Shown: positions 17,654 through 27,199, counted from the first letter of the stretch. The stretch is DNA of 64,000 bases from an uncultured Mucispirillum sp. (GCA_944323205.1 CALURO010000001.1:62001-126000); one strand, 5' to 3'. Made by a program: numbers and translations. The notes: generated from the letters alone by a model not told the origin.

Positions 17654-17950
17654 ATGGATATAAATGATTTTAACAATTTAAGTGATATAGGTAAACTTGA
17701 CTATGTACTTGACTGCCTTTATAAAGCACATGGACTTTTTAAAATCATATATGAAAGCGGCTGCGGATTTGAACAACAGGTTCTTGATGAATTGGAACAT
17801 TTAGGGGATGAATTTTCACGCATTGGATTTATGGCAGAAAGCCATGACTATACAGGTGTATATGAAGATTTAAATAAAAATTTATCAAGACTTTCATCAA
17901 TTGCAGCAGTAATAGATGAATATTTATATAAACACCGTAAAATAAATTAA
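17654..17950 (+). CDS. small soluble helical protein, unknown
   Basis: Ninety-eight residues, acidic and probably all-helical (DIGKLDYVLDCLYKAHGLFKIIYESG, then QQVLDELEHLGDEFSRIGFMAES). Two Cys are present, at about positions 22 and 37. No signal peptide or membrane helix. The ribosome-binding site is weak (GGTGATTTT), consistent with coupling to the preceding small gene. No family recognised. Confidence 0.6.
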   Translation: MDINDFNNLSDIGKLDYVLDCLYKAHGLFKIIYESGCGFEQQVLDELEHLGDEFSRIGFMAESHDYTGVYEDLNKNLSRLSSIAAVIDEYLYKHRKIN

Positions 17951-18036
17951 TTTTACTTATACATAAATTACTGCTTGATTTTTTTCATATTCTTTTATAC
18001 ATATGTATTTCTGTAATAATTAAATAATATTATAAT

Positions 18037-18123
18037 GGAAAGGTGTCCGAGTCTGGTTTAAGGGGCACGCCTGGAAAGCGTGTGTGGGGCAACTCACCGA
18101 GGGTTCGAATCCCTCTCTTTCCG
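18037..18123 (+). tRNA. tRNA-Ser (GGA anticodon)
   Basis: Class II plus-strand tRNA: acceptor GGAAAGG/TCTTTCC, anticodon stem CACGC/GCGTG around CTGGAAA (anticodon GGA), long variable arm (TGTGGGGCAACTCACC) and T-loop GTTCGAATC. CCA is not encoded. Confidence 0.96.
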
Positions 18124-18482
18124 TATATAATTTAGTGGGATTCGAAGCCAGCGAATGCCGACTGAATAAGAAGGAAAAGCAGGCAGGACGGAAAGTCCTT
18201 GCGTCGCAAAAAACGCTCCCCTGAGCCTACCTTGTCATTCAGAGCGATAGCGAAGAATCTTATTTAACAATAATAAAAAATACAGTCCAGCTATGCATTT
18301 CTATTTCCTCCTTATCCAGTCGGGAAATGCTTGCGTCGCAAAAAACGCTCGTCAAGGTGACATAAGGTGCTGTAAAAAAATGGGGTACTTCCAACTGTTT
18401 TCCATAGTGGGCAATAGACATACAAGGAAAAATATAATCATAAAAAACTGAATTTACAGACTTTTTTTCACAGGCTCGCACA
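18124..18482. repeat. repeat-rich non-coding block beside tRNA-Ser
   Basis: No believable gene. It begins with GGGATTCGAA (18137-18146), the reverse complement of the T-arm of tRNA-Ser just upstream. It then holds a 35-base segment (18189-18223) repeated exactly in inverted orientation at 40840-40874, and a 27-base palindromic repeat (18234-18260) identical to 31934-31960. A 21-base direct copy of part of the first repeat lies at 18330-18350. A 50-base segment (18428-18477) recurs in inverted orientation at 61860-61909. The block is visibly richer in G and C than its flanks. It looks like debris of mobile or REP-type elements. Confidence 0.75.
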
Positions 18483-19676
18483 CTATCTGCTATCTTTGCT
18501 GTATATTTCTAATATTGTATTTTTTACTGATATTATTTTATCAGATAAGTTATTAAGCACTCTATCCAGCTCTTTCATTAATGTATTTTTATCAAGCCAA
18601 ATAAAAGTATTAATATTCATATCTAACATATCAATTAATATATACATCTCTTCTCTTTTATTATCTTCACAAAGTAAATTATATCTATCATTCAATAATG
18701 AAATCAACTTTTCTTTTAGTAACTTTGACTTATCATCTTTAGTATTTAATGAGAGACTAATTTCAATACAATTAACATATACATGAAAATCAAAACATAA
18801 TATCTGTGACTTTTTATATAATATTTCTATCAACTCATCATCTAACCCAGATGGTAAAAATGCAAAAGAAAATGCATCTGCCTCGCAATCCATTATTATA
18901 ATATTTTCAACAAAACTTTTATTTTTTAAAATATATGAAAGTAACCTTTTTCTATAATATGTAGAACAAAAATATTGCATATTATTTATTTCTTTTGCAT
19001 ATCTGCTGTATATTTTCAGATATTTTTCCCACGGAATAGCATCTTTTGTAACATTAAATGATATAAATTCTTTTTCTCTTGCTTTAATATATTCTTTAAT
19101 AATAAACTTATAATGTGCATCTTTAATTTTTTCTTTAACCGTTTTTTTCATTATATTTATTATTTTATCAAACTTTATATGATATAATACTTCATATCTT
19201 TTATTTATATTTTCATAATCACTTATTAAAATTGGTATTACCTGATAAGTGTTGTATAATTGTTTTATAAAATCTACTTGTTTCATTATTTTATTATAAT
19301 TTTCAATATCATATATTGTATGTTCATAATATATAGTTTCTGTTTCAATTATAAATATAAAAAAAACTTTATTAGTAATACTTACTGCTGTAAGCCACAA
19401 AGGCATATCATTTTGTGTTATATTTGTTTGATAATATCCCATTACATTTAAATCCATATAATTGTTACCATTGATTTCACATCTATCTTTGATAATTTCT
19501 ATTATCTGCTTAATAAAATAATCTTTTAAGTTATGTTTTTCATTTGGATTAAGCAAATGTCTTATAATTTGATAGTGTTCTTCACATCTTTCAGAATAAG
19601 TTAATGAAAAAATATTCAACTTGTTATCATTTGAAAGGCTTTTAAGCTCTTTTTTTAAACTTAATAATTTATTCAT
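18483..19676 (-). CDS. PD-(D/E)XK-nuclease-like protein, probably inactive (copy 1)
   Basis: A 397-residue paralogue of the next gene. The N-terminal part (EEHYQIIRHLLNPNEKHNLKDYFIKQIIEII) matches the opening of PD-(D/E)XK proteins of the PDDEXK_4 type, where a His-Ser...LLDP...H...FL pattern leads into the nuclease core. The core strand reads FFIFIIETET at residues 105-114. Active members have E-x-K here; this one has E111-T-E113, and no Asp fits well at the upstream acidic position. The C-terminal 200 residues share LPSGLDDE and a conserved helical part with copy 2. Assignment to the fold is by pattern only. It is very AT-rich and lies next to repeats, as expected of acquired defence genes. 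Confidence 0.6.
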   Translation of the reverse strand: MNKLLSLKKELKSLSNDNKLNIFSLTYSERCEEHYQIIRHLLNPNEKHNLKDYFIKQIIEIIKDRCEINGNNYMDLNVMGYYQTNITQNDMPLWLTAVSITNKVFFIFIIETETIYYEHTIYDIENYNKIMKQVDFIKQLYNTYQVIPILISDYENINKRYEVLYHIKFDKIINIMKKTVKEKIKDAHYKFIIKEYIKAREKEFISFNVTKDAIPWEKYLKIYSRYAKEINNMQYFCSTYYRKRLLSYILKNKSFVENIIIMDCEADAFSFAFLPSGLDDELIEILYKKSQILCFDFHVYVNCIEISLSLNTKDDKSKLLKEKLISLLNDRYNLLCEDNKREEMYILIDMLDMNINTFIWLDKNTLMKELDRVLNNLSDKIISVKNTILEIYSKDSR

Positions 19677-19737
19677 AATATACCACCCACATTAATCTTA
19701 TATTAATAGTATATAATTTAAAAAGCTGCTGCATTTT

Positions 19738-20934
19738 TTATTTACCATATATTTCCAGCAGAATATTTTTAACAGATACTATTTTATCATACAAATCTTC
19801 AAGAACTATATCTATTCCTTGTGCTAATGCTTTGTGATTAATATAAATCAGATTATATGCATTTATATCAAATTTAAAAATAGTAATATACATATTATCA
19901 TTTTTATTATCTTGATAATCTAAATTATATTTATCATTAAATAATGATACCAGCTTTTGCTTTAATAATTTCAGCTTATCATTATTTGCCCTTAGTGTAA
20001 AATACACCTCTATTTTACTATGATAGACATGAATATCAAAACCTATAATATATAATTTTTTATAGTATAAATCTATAAATTCATCATCTAACCCTGATGG
20101 CAAAAATGTAAAAGATGGCGAACCATCTACATTGCAGTCCATTATTGTATCTTTTTCTATAAAATTTTTATTTTGAAAAAGAGATAAAAGAATTTTTTTT
20201 ATATAATATGTTGGGCCATAATTATATATATTATCTACTTCTTGTGAATACCTGCTGTATATTTTAAGATAATTTTTAAATAAGATATTTTCTTTACTAT
20301 GATTATATGTGCTTTGCATTGTAAATTTCTTAATAAAGTCTTTATAATGTTTGTTTTTATATACTTCAGGTATATTGTCCATTATATTTATAATATCATT
20401 AATCATAATTGTATAAAATATATCGTATTTTTTGCATAAACTTTCATTATCAGTTATTAAAACAGGTATTAATTGATTTGGTTTAAAAAAATTTTTTAAA
20501 GAATTCAATCTACTTAATACCGCTTCATAATTTTTTTGAACAACTAGTGAATGTAATGGGTCAATATCCTCTGCTTCTATATAAAAAACAAATAAAATAT
20601 TATTACTTATGCTGGATGCTCTGATTTCATCTATTGCGGTAAAATATTTACTTTTGCTTGAGTGATAGAAAACTTTAACCTGCAAATCCATATAACTTGC
20701 AGCATTTATTTTATATTTATCCTTTATAATATCAATAATTTGCTTTATAAAATAATCTTTTAAATCATGTTTTTCTAATGGGTCAAGCAGATATCCTATA
20801 AGGCCACTTTTGCAATGATAATTATAATGCTCATCAGGTTCATAAGGTTTCAAATCAGTAAAAATATTAAATTTCCTATGATTTTTTAAATCTTTTACAG
20901 CTTTTGTAAAATTTTTTGACTTATTATTTATCAT
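19738..20934 (-). CDS. PD-(D/E)XK-nuclease-like protein, probably inactive (copy 2)
   Basis: A 398-residue protein clearly homologous along its whole length to the gene at 18483: shared HDLKDYFIKQIIDIIKDKY, YLKIYSRYSQEVDN, FLPSGLDDEFI and LLKQKLVSLFNDKYNL blocks. The start resembles PDDEXK_4 nucleases (GLIGYLLDPLEKHDLKDYF). The core has D102 and E120, but the position of the catalytic Lys is E122 (IEAED). Copy 2 is upstream of copy 1 and 61 bases from it, so they probably share a transcript. The pair lies downstream of the rplQ terminator. Predicted role: defence or toxin-type accessory module without nuclease activity. Low certainty. Confidence 0.6.
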   Translation of the reverse strand: MINNKSKNFTKAVKDLKNHRKFNIFTDLKPYEPDEHYNYHCKSGLIGYLLDPLEKHDLKDYFIKQIIDIIKDKYKINAASYMDLQVKVFYHSSKSKYFTAIDEIRASSISNNILFVFYIEAEDIDPLHSLVVQKNYEAVLSRLNSLKNFFKPNQLIPVLITDNESLCKKYDIFYTIMINDIINIMDNIPEVYKNKHYKDFIKKFTMQSTYNHSKENILFKNYLKIYSRYSQEVDNIYNYGPTYYIKKILLSLFQNKNFIEKDTIMDCNVDGSPSFTFLPSGLDDEFIDLYYKKLYIIGFDIHVYHSKIEVYFTLRANNDKLKLLKQKLVSLFNDKYNLDYQDNKNDNMYITIFKFDINAYNLIYINHKALAQGIDIVLEDLYDKIVSVKNILLEIYGK

Positions 20935-21100
20935 ATATCACCAGTCTAAATATTATATTATATTAATAATAATACTACACTTAGCGACAATAGAAGGCGT
21001 ATAAATAAAAAATAATTGAAATATTTATAAGAATATTAGAATAATAAACTAGATATTACAAGTAGTAAAGACTATCTGTGGATACCCTATTTTTTTGTTT

Positions 21101-21127
21101 AAAAAAAGGGGCTTTTAAAAGCCCCTT
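21101..21127 (-). terminator. terminator of the alpha operon (after rplQ)
   Basis: On the minus strand the perfect stem GGGGCTTTT/AAAAGCCCC is followed by TTTTTTTAAAC, directly beyond the rplQ stop. Strong intrinsic terminator. Confidence 0.92.
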
Positions 21128-21130
21128 AAA

Positions 21131-21496
21131 TTATTTTTTGATTTCTTCTACAAATTCAATGATTGCCATTTCAGCATTATCGCCCGCGCGACGGCCAGTT
21201 TTTAATACTCTTGTATATCCGCCGTTTCTGTCTTTGAAAACAGGAGCGATTTCATGGAAAAGTTTTCTAACACTTTCAGCATGAGGGAGTTTTTTAAGAG
21301 CTAATCTTCTTGCAGGAACATCGCCTTTTTTTGCAAGTGTAATTAACGGCTCAACAACACCTCTTAAAACTTTTGCTTTATCAAGTGTAGTTTCTATTTT
21401 ACCATGTTCTATTAAAGACACTGTCATATTACGGAAAGTCGCAATACGATGAGATGTCTTCATTCTAAACTTGTTATTAACCACATTGTGTCTCAT
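21131..21496 (-). CDS. rplQ: 50S ribosomal protein L17
   Basis: Large-subunit protein near the exit tunnel. The 121-residue product starts MRHNVVNNKFRMKTSHRIATFRNM, corresponding to the conserved MRHR...L.R...HR.A..RNM opening, and contains TTLDKAKVLRGVVEPLITLAKK. The ATG overlaps the rpoA stop by one base, so translation is coupled. Last gene of the alpha operon. Confidence 0.97.
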   Translation of the reverse strand: MRHNVVNNKFRMKTSHRIATFRNMTVSLIEHGKIETTLDKAKVLRGVVEPLITLAKKGDVPARRLALKKLPHAESVRKLFHEIAPVFKDRNGGYTRVLKTGRRAGDNAEMAIIEFVEEIKK

Positions 21497-22503
21497 TATT
21501 CAACCTCAGTATCCTTTTTCTTATAGCCTAAACTCTCTAAATCCATACCAAGGCTTAAACCTAAATCAGAAAGAACTTTTTTGATTTCTTCCAGTGATTT
21601 TCTGCCAAAGTTTTTAGTTTTCAGCATTTCGCCGTCAGTTTTGCTGCACAGCTCATGGAGAGTTTTAATATTAGCATTTTTAAGACAGTTATATGCACGA
21701 ACAGAAAGCTCTAATTCTTCAATACTGTTATCAAGCATTTCAAGAATCTGACTGTTGCCCCTGTTCTCTTCAACATCTGCCTCTTCTTCATCTTTTTCTT
21801 CAAAGTTAATAAACTGAGTCATGTAGTCTTTAACTATTTTTGCTGCAAAAGCCATTGCTTCTTCTGGTCTAACAGAACCATCAGTGTCAATTTCTAATAT
21901 CAGCTTATCATAATCAGTACTTTGCCCAACACGAGCATTTTCTACATGATAATTTACTCTTTTAATCGGAGTAAATATAGCGTCAACAGGCATTATATCA
22001 ATTTCGTTATTAAATTTATTCTCAAATTCACCGCTAGGAACATACCCAATGCCTCTTTCGACAATAAGCTCCATATATAACTCTAAATTATCATCGCTTA
22101 TTGTTAAAATATGCTGTTCAGGGTCAAGCACTTCAACAGTGCCGTCACTTTGTATATCTCCCGCAGTAACAGGACCTTTGCCTTTTTTCTTAATAAATAC
22201 CTTAGTTTGTTCAGGTATACTTGAACATAATGTAAGGTCTTTAATATTTAAGAGAATCTCTACTACATCCTCAATGACGCCTGGAATAGTTGAAAACTCA
22301 TTTGTAACTCCGGAAATACGCACACCAACAACGGCAGTGCCTTCAATAGAAGAAAGCATAACTCGTCTTAAAGCGTTACCAATAGTAGTCCCAAACCCTT
22401 TTTCATATGGCTCAATAACAAATTTACCAGAAGTGTTTGAAACCTGCCCAACCGGTTCAATACTTTTAGGTTTTATTAAATTCCTAAAATTCATCATTAT
22501 CAT
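21496..22503 (-). CDS. rpoA: RNA polymerase alpha subunit
   Basis: Assembles the polymerase core and contacts activators and UP elements. The 335-residue product has the N-terminal assembly domain (FVIEPYEKGFGTTIGNALRRVMLSSIEG) and the C-terminal helix-hairpin-helix domain (IEELELSVRAYNCLKNANIKTLHELC ... FGRKSLEEIKKVL). The first of three close ATG codons is nearest to the GGAGG box and is used here. It lies between rpsD and rplQ as usual. Confidence 0.98.
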   Translation of the reverse strand: MIMMNFRNLIKPKSIEPVGQVSNTSGKFVIEPYEKGFGTTIGNALRRVMLSSIEGTAVVGVRISGVTNEFSTIPGVIEDVVEILLNIKDLTLCSSIPEQTKVFIKKKGKGPVTAGDIQSDGTVEVLDPEQHILTISDDNLELYMELIVERGIGYVPSGEFENKFNNEIDIMPVDAIFTPIKRVNYHVENARVGQSTDYDKLILEIDTDGSVRPEEAMAFAAKIVKDYMTQFINFEEKDEEEADVEENRGNSQILEMLDNSIEELELSVRAYNCLKNANIKTLHELCSKTDGEMLKTKNFGRKSLEEIKKVLSDLGLSLGMDLESLGYKKKDTEVE

Positions 22504-22531
22504 AGGTAATGCATCCTCCGCTTTAAAAGCG

Positions 22532-23158
22532 TTATTTAGAGTAGAGCTCTACGATGAGCGATTCCTGAATATCGTAAGCGATATCAGTTCTTTCTGGCAG
22601 ACGGTTAATTTCTGCTTTAAAGTTTTGCTTATCAAGAGTTATCCATTCAGGAATTCCTCTACCTGCAGCAGTATCAAGAGATTCAATTATTCTTGTATGG
22701 TTTCTGCTTTTTTCTTTAACTTCTACTACCATTCCAGGTTTAACTAAGAATGATGGAATACTTACTTTTCTGCCGTTTACAGTAAAATGTTCGTGTTTTA
22801 CCATTTGACGAGCTTCTTTACGGCTTGAAGCAAAGCCAGCTCTGTAAACAACATTATCAAGACGGCGTTCTAAGAATTGAAGTAATACTTCACCAGTAAT
22901 GCCTTCAACAGAAGACGCTTTCTCAAAATACCTGCGGAATTGAGATTCTAATACGCCGTAAATTCTTTTTGCTTTTTGTTTTTCGCGAAGCTGAACACCA
23001 TAGTCGCTTAATTTTTTGTGCAGTTTGCCATGTTGACCTGGTGCGTATTCTTTTCTTTCAAAAGCACATTTGTCTTTGTAACAGCGTTCGCCTTTAAGAA
23101 AAAGCTTCATATTTTCGCGTCTGCAAAGTTTGCAGTTTGCACCTGTATATCTAGCCAA
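22532..23158 (-). CDS. rpsD: 30S ribosomal protein S4
   Basis: Primary 16S rRNA-binding assembly protein. The 208-residue product starts at a TTG placed 4 bases after GAGAGGATACC; no ATG is nearby. The N-terminus has four Cys (C9, C12, C26, C31) in the zinc-binding pattern of C+ S4 proteins. The S4 RNA-binding domain follows ([34 protein letters not shown]). Typical position between rpsK and rpoA. Confidence 0.97.
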   Translation of the reverse strand: MARYTGANCKLCRRENMKLFLKGERCYKDKCAFERKEYAPGQHGKLHKKLSDYGVQLREKQKAKRIYGVLESQFRRYFEKASSVEGITGEVLLQFLERRLDNVVYRAGFASSRKEARQMVKHEHFTVNGRKVSIPSFLVKPGMVVEVKEKSRNHTRIIESLDTAAGRGIPEWITLDKQNFKAEINRLPERTDIAYDIQESLIVELYSK

Positions 23159-23169
23159 GGTATCCTCTC

Positions 23170-23556
23170 CTAAACTCTTCTTTTCTTAATAGGACGGCAT
23201 CCGTTATGTGGAACGGGTGTTATGTCTCTAATAACTGTAATCTTGATTCCAGCTGCTTGAATTGCTCTAATAGCACTTTCTCTGCCAGAACCCGGCCCTT
23301 TAACACTAACTTCAACTTCTCTCATACCGAAATCAACAGCTTTTTTTGCTGCATTTTCAGCTGCAAGTTGAGCAGCGAAAGGAGTGGATTTCCTTGAGTT
23401 TTTAAAATTTTCTGTTCCGCCAGTTGCCCAGCATACTACATTACCTTTTACATCAGTAAAAGCAACATGTGTGTTGTTGAATGTAGAATTAATATGAGCT
23501 ATACCCCTTGGTACACTCTTTTTTTCTTTTTTACCTGATTTTCTAGGACCTGCCAT
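23170..23556 (-). CDS. rpsK: 30S ribosomal protein S11
   Basis: Platform protein of the small subunit. The 128-residue product has [23 protein letters not shown], the signature [20 protein letters not shown], and ends [14 protein letters not shown]. The ATG follows GGAGGAACC. Gene order rpsM-rpsK-rpsD-rpoA is standard. Confidence 0.98.
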   Translation of the reverse strand: MAGPRKSGKKEKKSVPRGIAHINSTFNNTHVAFTDVKGNVVCWATGGTENFKNSRKSTPFAAQLAAENAAKKAVDFGMREVEVSVKGPGSGRESAIRAIQAAGIKITVIRDITPVPHNGCRPIKKRRV

Positions 23557-23667
23557 GGTTCCTCCAAAGTAGCATTATGACAGACTATTAACTTTTATTG
23601 AATACCCTTTAACAGGTAGTCCAGCTAATATCTGCGCAGTGTCTTATAATAAGACAACTATCAAGTT

Positions 23668-24036
23668 TTACTTCCTTTTTATACCGCGTTTACCAGCAAG
23701 ACCACGACGAGTTCTTGCATTAGAACGAGTTTTTTGTCCTCTAACTGGAAGACCCATTTTATGTCTCCAGCCGCGGTAACAGTTTATTTCCATAAGGCGC
23801 TTGATAGCAAGACCGATTTCTTTACGCAAATCGCCTTCCACCTTATAGTTTTCCTCTAATAATTTTCTGATTGAGGAAATTTCCTGCTCTGTTAACTCAG
23901 CCACTCTTTTGTTACTATCGATGCCTGTTTCTTCGATAAGTTTGCGGGCTGTACTTCTACCTACTCCATAAATGTAGGTAAGACCGATTTCTACTTTCTT
24001 GTTATTTGGAATATCAACTCCGGCTACTCGCGCCAC
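23668..24036 (-). CDS. rpsM: 30S ribosomal protein S13
   Basis: Head protein contacting P-site tRNA and the L5 bridge. The 122-residue product starts with GTG after GGAGGCAGGTA and reads [24 protein letters not shown]; the basic tail [21 protein letters not shown] is typical. Its ribosome-binding site overlaps the end of rpmJ. A 111-base gap without features separates it from rpsK. Confidence 0.97.
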   Translation of the reverse strand: MARVAGVDIPNNKKVEIGLTYIYGVGRSTARKLIEETGIDSNKRVAELTEQEISSIRKLLEENYKVEGDLRKEIGLAIKRLMEINCYRGWRHKMGLPVRGQKTRSNARTRRGLAGKRGIKRK

Positions 24037-24047
24037 TACCTGCCTCC

Positions 24048-24161
24048 TTAGCCTTGTCTCTGTTTGTGGCGGGGATTTTCACAGATTATTCTGATTACCC
24101 CTTTCCTTTTCACAATCTTGCATTTACTGCAAATCGGTTTAACGCTAGCTCTTACTTTCAT
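24048..24161 (-). CDS. rpmJ: 50S ribosomal protein L36
   Basis: Smallest large-subunit protein, 37 residues: [20 protein letters not shown] followed by [17 protein letters not shown]. The zinc ligands CxxC, Cys and His are all present (C+ form). It lies between infA and rpsM, its usual place, with 13 bases to infA. Confidence 0.97.
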   Translation of the reverse strand: MKVRASVKPICSKCKIVKRKGVIRIICENPRHKQRQG

Positions 24162-24174
24162 TTGTCTGCTCCGT

Positions 24175-24396
24175 TTATTTCTGCCGATATGTTATTCTGC
24201 CCTTCGTCAAATCATACGGTGAAAGTTCAACAGTTACTTTATCACCGGGTAAGATTCTGATGAAGTTCATTCTCATCTTGCCTGATAAATGGGCAAGAAT
24301 GGTATGTTGATTTTCAAGAGTAACTTTAAACTGAGCATTTGGCAGTGCCTCTGCTACTATACCTGATGTCTCAATAACGTCATCTTTTTTACTCAT
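24175..24396 (-). CDS. infA: translation initiation factor IF-1
   Basis: OB-fold factor that fills the A site during initiation. The 73-residue product begins [25 protein letters not shown] and contains the conserved [29 protein letters not shown]. Length and position between map and rpmJ are typical. Confidence 0.98.
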   Translation of the reverse strand: MSKKDDVIETSGIVAEALPNAQFKVTLENQHTILAHLSGKMRMNFIRILPGDKVTVELSPYDLTKGRITYRQK

Positions 24397-24438
24397 TGTG
24401 TTCTCTTCTCCTCAACACTGCGTTGTGAAACCAAAATT

Positions 24439-25197
24439 TTAGGCTTCATCTTCAATAGTTAGAATAAGTGGCTCACCATTTGTAACTACCACTGTATTCT
24501 CATAGTGAGCGGCAATTGAATTATCGGTGGTAACTGCTGTCCATTTATCTGCTAACACTTTAACGGAGTAGTCACCATAAGTAACCATTGGCTCAATTGC
24601 CAATACCGCACCCGGCTTTAATCTAAAACCACGGTTTGGTCTGCCATAGTTTGGAATAGATGGTTCTTCATGCATACTTCTTCCAACTCCATGCCCTTGG
24701 TATTCTCTAACAACACCAAAGCCAGCCGCTTCTACATGGGTTTGGATAGCGTGAGAAATATCAGAAATCCTGTTTCCCACTTTTGCAAACTCTACACCTT
24801 TAAAGAAAGCCTCTTTTGTAACTTTTACAAGGCGTTCTGCTTCCGCACTAATCTTCCCTACAGGGAATGTTCTGCAAGCATCACTGTGAAAGCCATTTTT
24901 ATTAGCTACCACATCAACACTTATAATGTCGCCTTCTTTCAGTATTGTTTTATCATCTGGTATTCCATGCACTACAACATTATTTACCGATGTGCAGCAT
25001 GAACCCGGAAACCCATGATAACCTTTACTTGATGGGATGGCGGACATTGAGTATATAACATCTTCTACCAGTTTGTCAACATCTTTTGTTGAAATTCCCG
25101 GTTTAATGTATTTTTTTAACTGTTTAAAGACTTCTTTAACTACTATGGAAGCTTCTTTTATCTTTTCTATCTCATTTTTAGAGTATAAAACAACCAT
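24439..25197 (-). CDS. map: methionine aminopeptidase type I
   Basis: Removes the initiator Met from nascent proteins. The 252-residue product has the five metal ligands of the pita-bread fold: Asp in IISVDVV, Asp in FHSDACRTF, His in GHGVGRSMHEEP, Glu in LAIEPMV and Glu in HYENTVVV. It overlaps the adk stop by one base. Typical spc/alpha operon neighbour. Confidence 0.97.
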   Translation of the reverse strand: MVVLYSKNEIEKIKEASIVVKEVFKQLKKYIKPGISTKDVDKLVEDVIYSMSAIPSSKGYHGFPGSCCTSVNNVVVHGIPDDKTILKEGDIISVDVVANKNGFHSDACRTFPVGKISAEAERLVKVTKEAFFKGVEFAKVGNRISDISHAIQTHVEAAGFGVVREYQGHGVGRSMHEEPSIPNYGRPNRGFRLKPGAVLAIEPMVTYGDYSVKVLADKWTAVTTDNSIAAHYENTVVVTNGEPLILTIEDEA

Positions 25198-25844
25198 TAT
25201 TTAAGTATTTCCTCTATTTCAGCAAATACTGCTTCTGGAGCTTTTGTTCCATCAACTATAAATAATTTGCCAGTTGATTTATAGTATGATTTTAAAGCAT
25301 CAGCTTGTTCGTGGAAGACTTCTAAGCGTTTTTTAACAGTTTCTTCTTTATCATCATCTCGTTGTATAAGTGGAGTTTTACCATCTTCTGCCATACCTTC
25401 TACAGCAGGCGGATTATATTTAATATGATATATTTTACCAGTAACAGGGCTTGTTCTTCTGCCGGTAATTCTTTCTACAATATATTCATCAGGCACTTCA
25501 AGGCTTATGATATGAGTAATTTCTGATTTCATATCTTCTTTAAGCATAATATCTAAGCTTTTTGCCTGAGCTAATGTTCTTGGGAAACCGTCTAAAATAA
25601 AGCCGTTTTTACAGTCAGGCTGAGCAAGCCTTTCTTTCATTAAGCCAATGATTATTTCATCAGTTACAAGTTTACCATTATCCATAAACTCTTTTGCTAC
25701 TTTTCCAAGTGGTGAGCCTGCTTTAACAGCTGCTCTTAACATATCACCAGTAGAGATTTGTATTATACCATACTTTTTAATAATATACTCAGACTGCGTT
25801 CCTTTGCCTGCACCAGGTGCACCTAAAAATACAATATTTTTCAT
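25197..25844 (-). CDS. adk: adenylate kinase
   Basis: Interconverts AMP, ADP and ATP. The 215-residue product has the P-loop GAPGAGKGTQ (residues 7-16), the NMP-binding part (QISTGDMLRAA), the DGFPRTLAQA motif and a long LID domain (RITGRRTSPVTGKIYH) without the four zinc Cys of some Gram-positive enzymes. It overlaps secY by 4 bases. Confidence 0.97.
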   Translation of the reverse strand: MKNIVFLGAPGAGKGTQSEYIIKKYGIIQISTGDMLRAAVKAGSPLGKVAKEFMDNGKLVTDEIIIGLMKERLAQPDCKNGFILDGFPRTLAQAKSLDIMLKEDMKSEITHIISLEVPDEYIVERITGRRTSPVTGKIYHIKYNPPAVEGMAEDGKTPLIQRDDDKEETVKKRLEVFHEQADALKSYYKSTGKLFIVDGTKAPEAVFAEIEEILK

Positions 25845-27157
25845 GACCAGTTTCTCCCTCTGATACGGCCTTTTTTAAGAAAGCCGTCATAGTTATGAGT
25901 AAGTAAGTGAGACTCTATCTTTTGAATAACATCAAGACCAACCCCCACTACGATTAAAAGACTTGTGCCACCAAAATAGAATGGTAATCCAAATGCTCTA
26001 ATAAATAACTGCGGCATAACAGAAACTATTGCTAAATATATTGCACCTACAAATGTAAGACGAGTAAGCACATAGTCTATATAGTTAGCTGTTTCTATAC
26101 CAGGGCGTTTACCCGGCATTACACCACCTGATTTATTGATATTATCTGCAATATCTGTTGGATTGAAGATAATTGATGTATAAAAATATGTAAAGAATAT
26201 AATTAAAGTTAATTCCAGTACATAATATATTGGATATTCTGGAGAAAAGAAAAAGTTAATTTTCTGCACCAGTGGGTCCTGCGGCATAAATGTTGCAAGT
26301 GTAGCAGGAAGTGTTATCAATGTAGATGCAAAGATTATAGGAATAACGCCTGCTGGGTTTAATCTTAATGGTAAATATGAGTTGCCTGCATTTACAGTGC
26401 CGCCAGCATTACCTTTACGAACATACTGAATAGGCAGTCTTCTTTGAGAAGTTTCCATAAATACAATAGCTATAAAAGCAGCAACCATTATTGCAACAGC
26501 TATAATCAATGGAATAATCTGCACTGTGCCTGTTTCCATTAAAGAGTATGTGTTTACAACTGCACCAGGGAATGCTGAAATAATACCTGCCATAATGATT
26601 AACGACATACCATTACCAACACCGTAAGATGTGATTTTCTCACCAAGCCACACTAAAAACATTGTGCCAGTTGTAAGAGTTAATGTGGCAATAAATCTAA
26701 ACTGCCAGCCGTCCATAAAAACGATTGGTGAACCGTCTGGTGCTTTCATATTTTCAATACCTATTGATATTGCAAGCCCTTGAATAACTGCAACAACAAC
26801 AGTTAAATATCTTGTATATTTTGTGATTTTCTGCCTGCCTTCACTGCCTCTTTTTTTAAGCTCTGCCAGTGTAGGAATAACAACTGCTAAAAGCTCCATA
26901 ATAATTGATGCAGAAATATAAGGCATAACCCCCATTGCAAAAACTGTAAGTTTTTCTAATGCACCACCTGTAAACATATCAAAAAAGCCTAGTAAGCTGT
27001 TACCTGCATTTTGAAAAAATTGAGATAATGCGTGTCCATTAACACCGGGAGTAGGTACATGTGCACCTATACGAAATACTGCTAAAAGCATTAATGTCAT
27101 TAATATGCGTTTTCTTAATTCTGGAATAGAAAATATTTCCTCAATTTTTTTAAACAT
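25841..27157 (-). CDS. secY: preprotein translocase subunit SecY
   Basis: Channel-forming subunit of the SecYEG translocon, 438 residues with ten membrane helices. Signatures include FRIGAHVPTPGVNG near the N-terminus, GGALEKLTVFAMGVMPYISASI, and the C-terminal loop VIQKIESHLLTHNYDGFLKKG. It normally follows rplO directly. Here a three-gene cassette intervenes and secY has its own promoter candidate. Confidence 0.98.
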   Translation of the reverse strand: MFKKIEEIFSIPELRKRILMTLMLLAVFRIGAHVPTPGVNGHALSQFFQNAGNSLLGFFDMFTGGALEKLTVFAMGVMPYISASIIMELLAVVIPTLAELKKRGSEGRQKITKYTRYLTVVVAVIQGLAISIGIENMKAPDGSPIVFMDGWQFRFIATLTLTTGTMFLVWLGEKITSYGVGNGMSLIIMAGIISAFPGAVVNTYSLMETGTVQIIPLIIAVAIMVAAFIAIVFMETSQRRLPIQYVRKGNAGGTVNAGNSYLPLRLNPAGVIPIIFASTLITLPATLATFMPQDPLVQKINFFFSPEYPIYYVLELTLIIFFTYFYTSIIFNPTDIADNINKSGGVMPGKRPGIETANYIDYVLTRLTFVGAIYLAIVSVMPQLFIRAFGLPFYFGGTSLLIVVGVGLDVIQKIESHLLTHNYDGFLKKGRIRGRNWS

Positions 27158-27199
27158 TTTTACCGCCTTTTAATTAAATAAAATACACTATAAAGAAAT

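Noticed and set aside
18124-18230. 4.5S/SRP RNA or other stable RNA next to tRNA-Ser
   Set aside because: The GGAAGCAG-type conserved apical motif is not present in a matching context, and the sequence is explained by repeats.
18260-18481. Minus-strand 73-codon frame beside tRNA-Ser
   Set aside because: It is made entirely of repeat sequence, and the matching copy at 61860 shifts frame in the A-run, so it is unlikely to be a gene.
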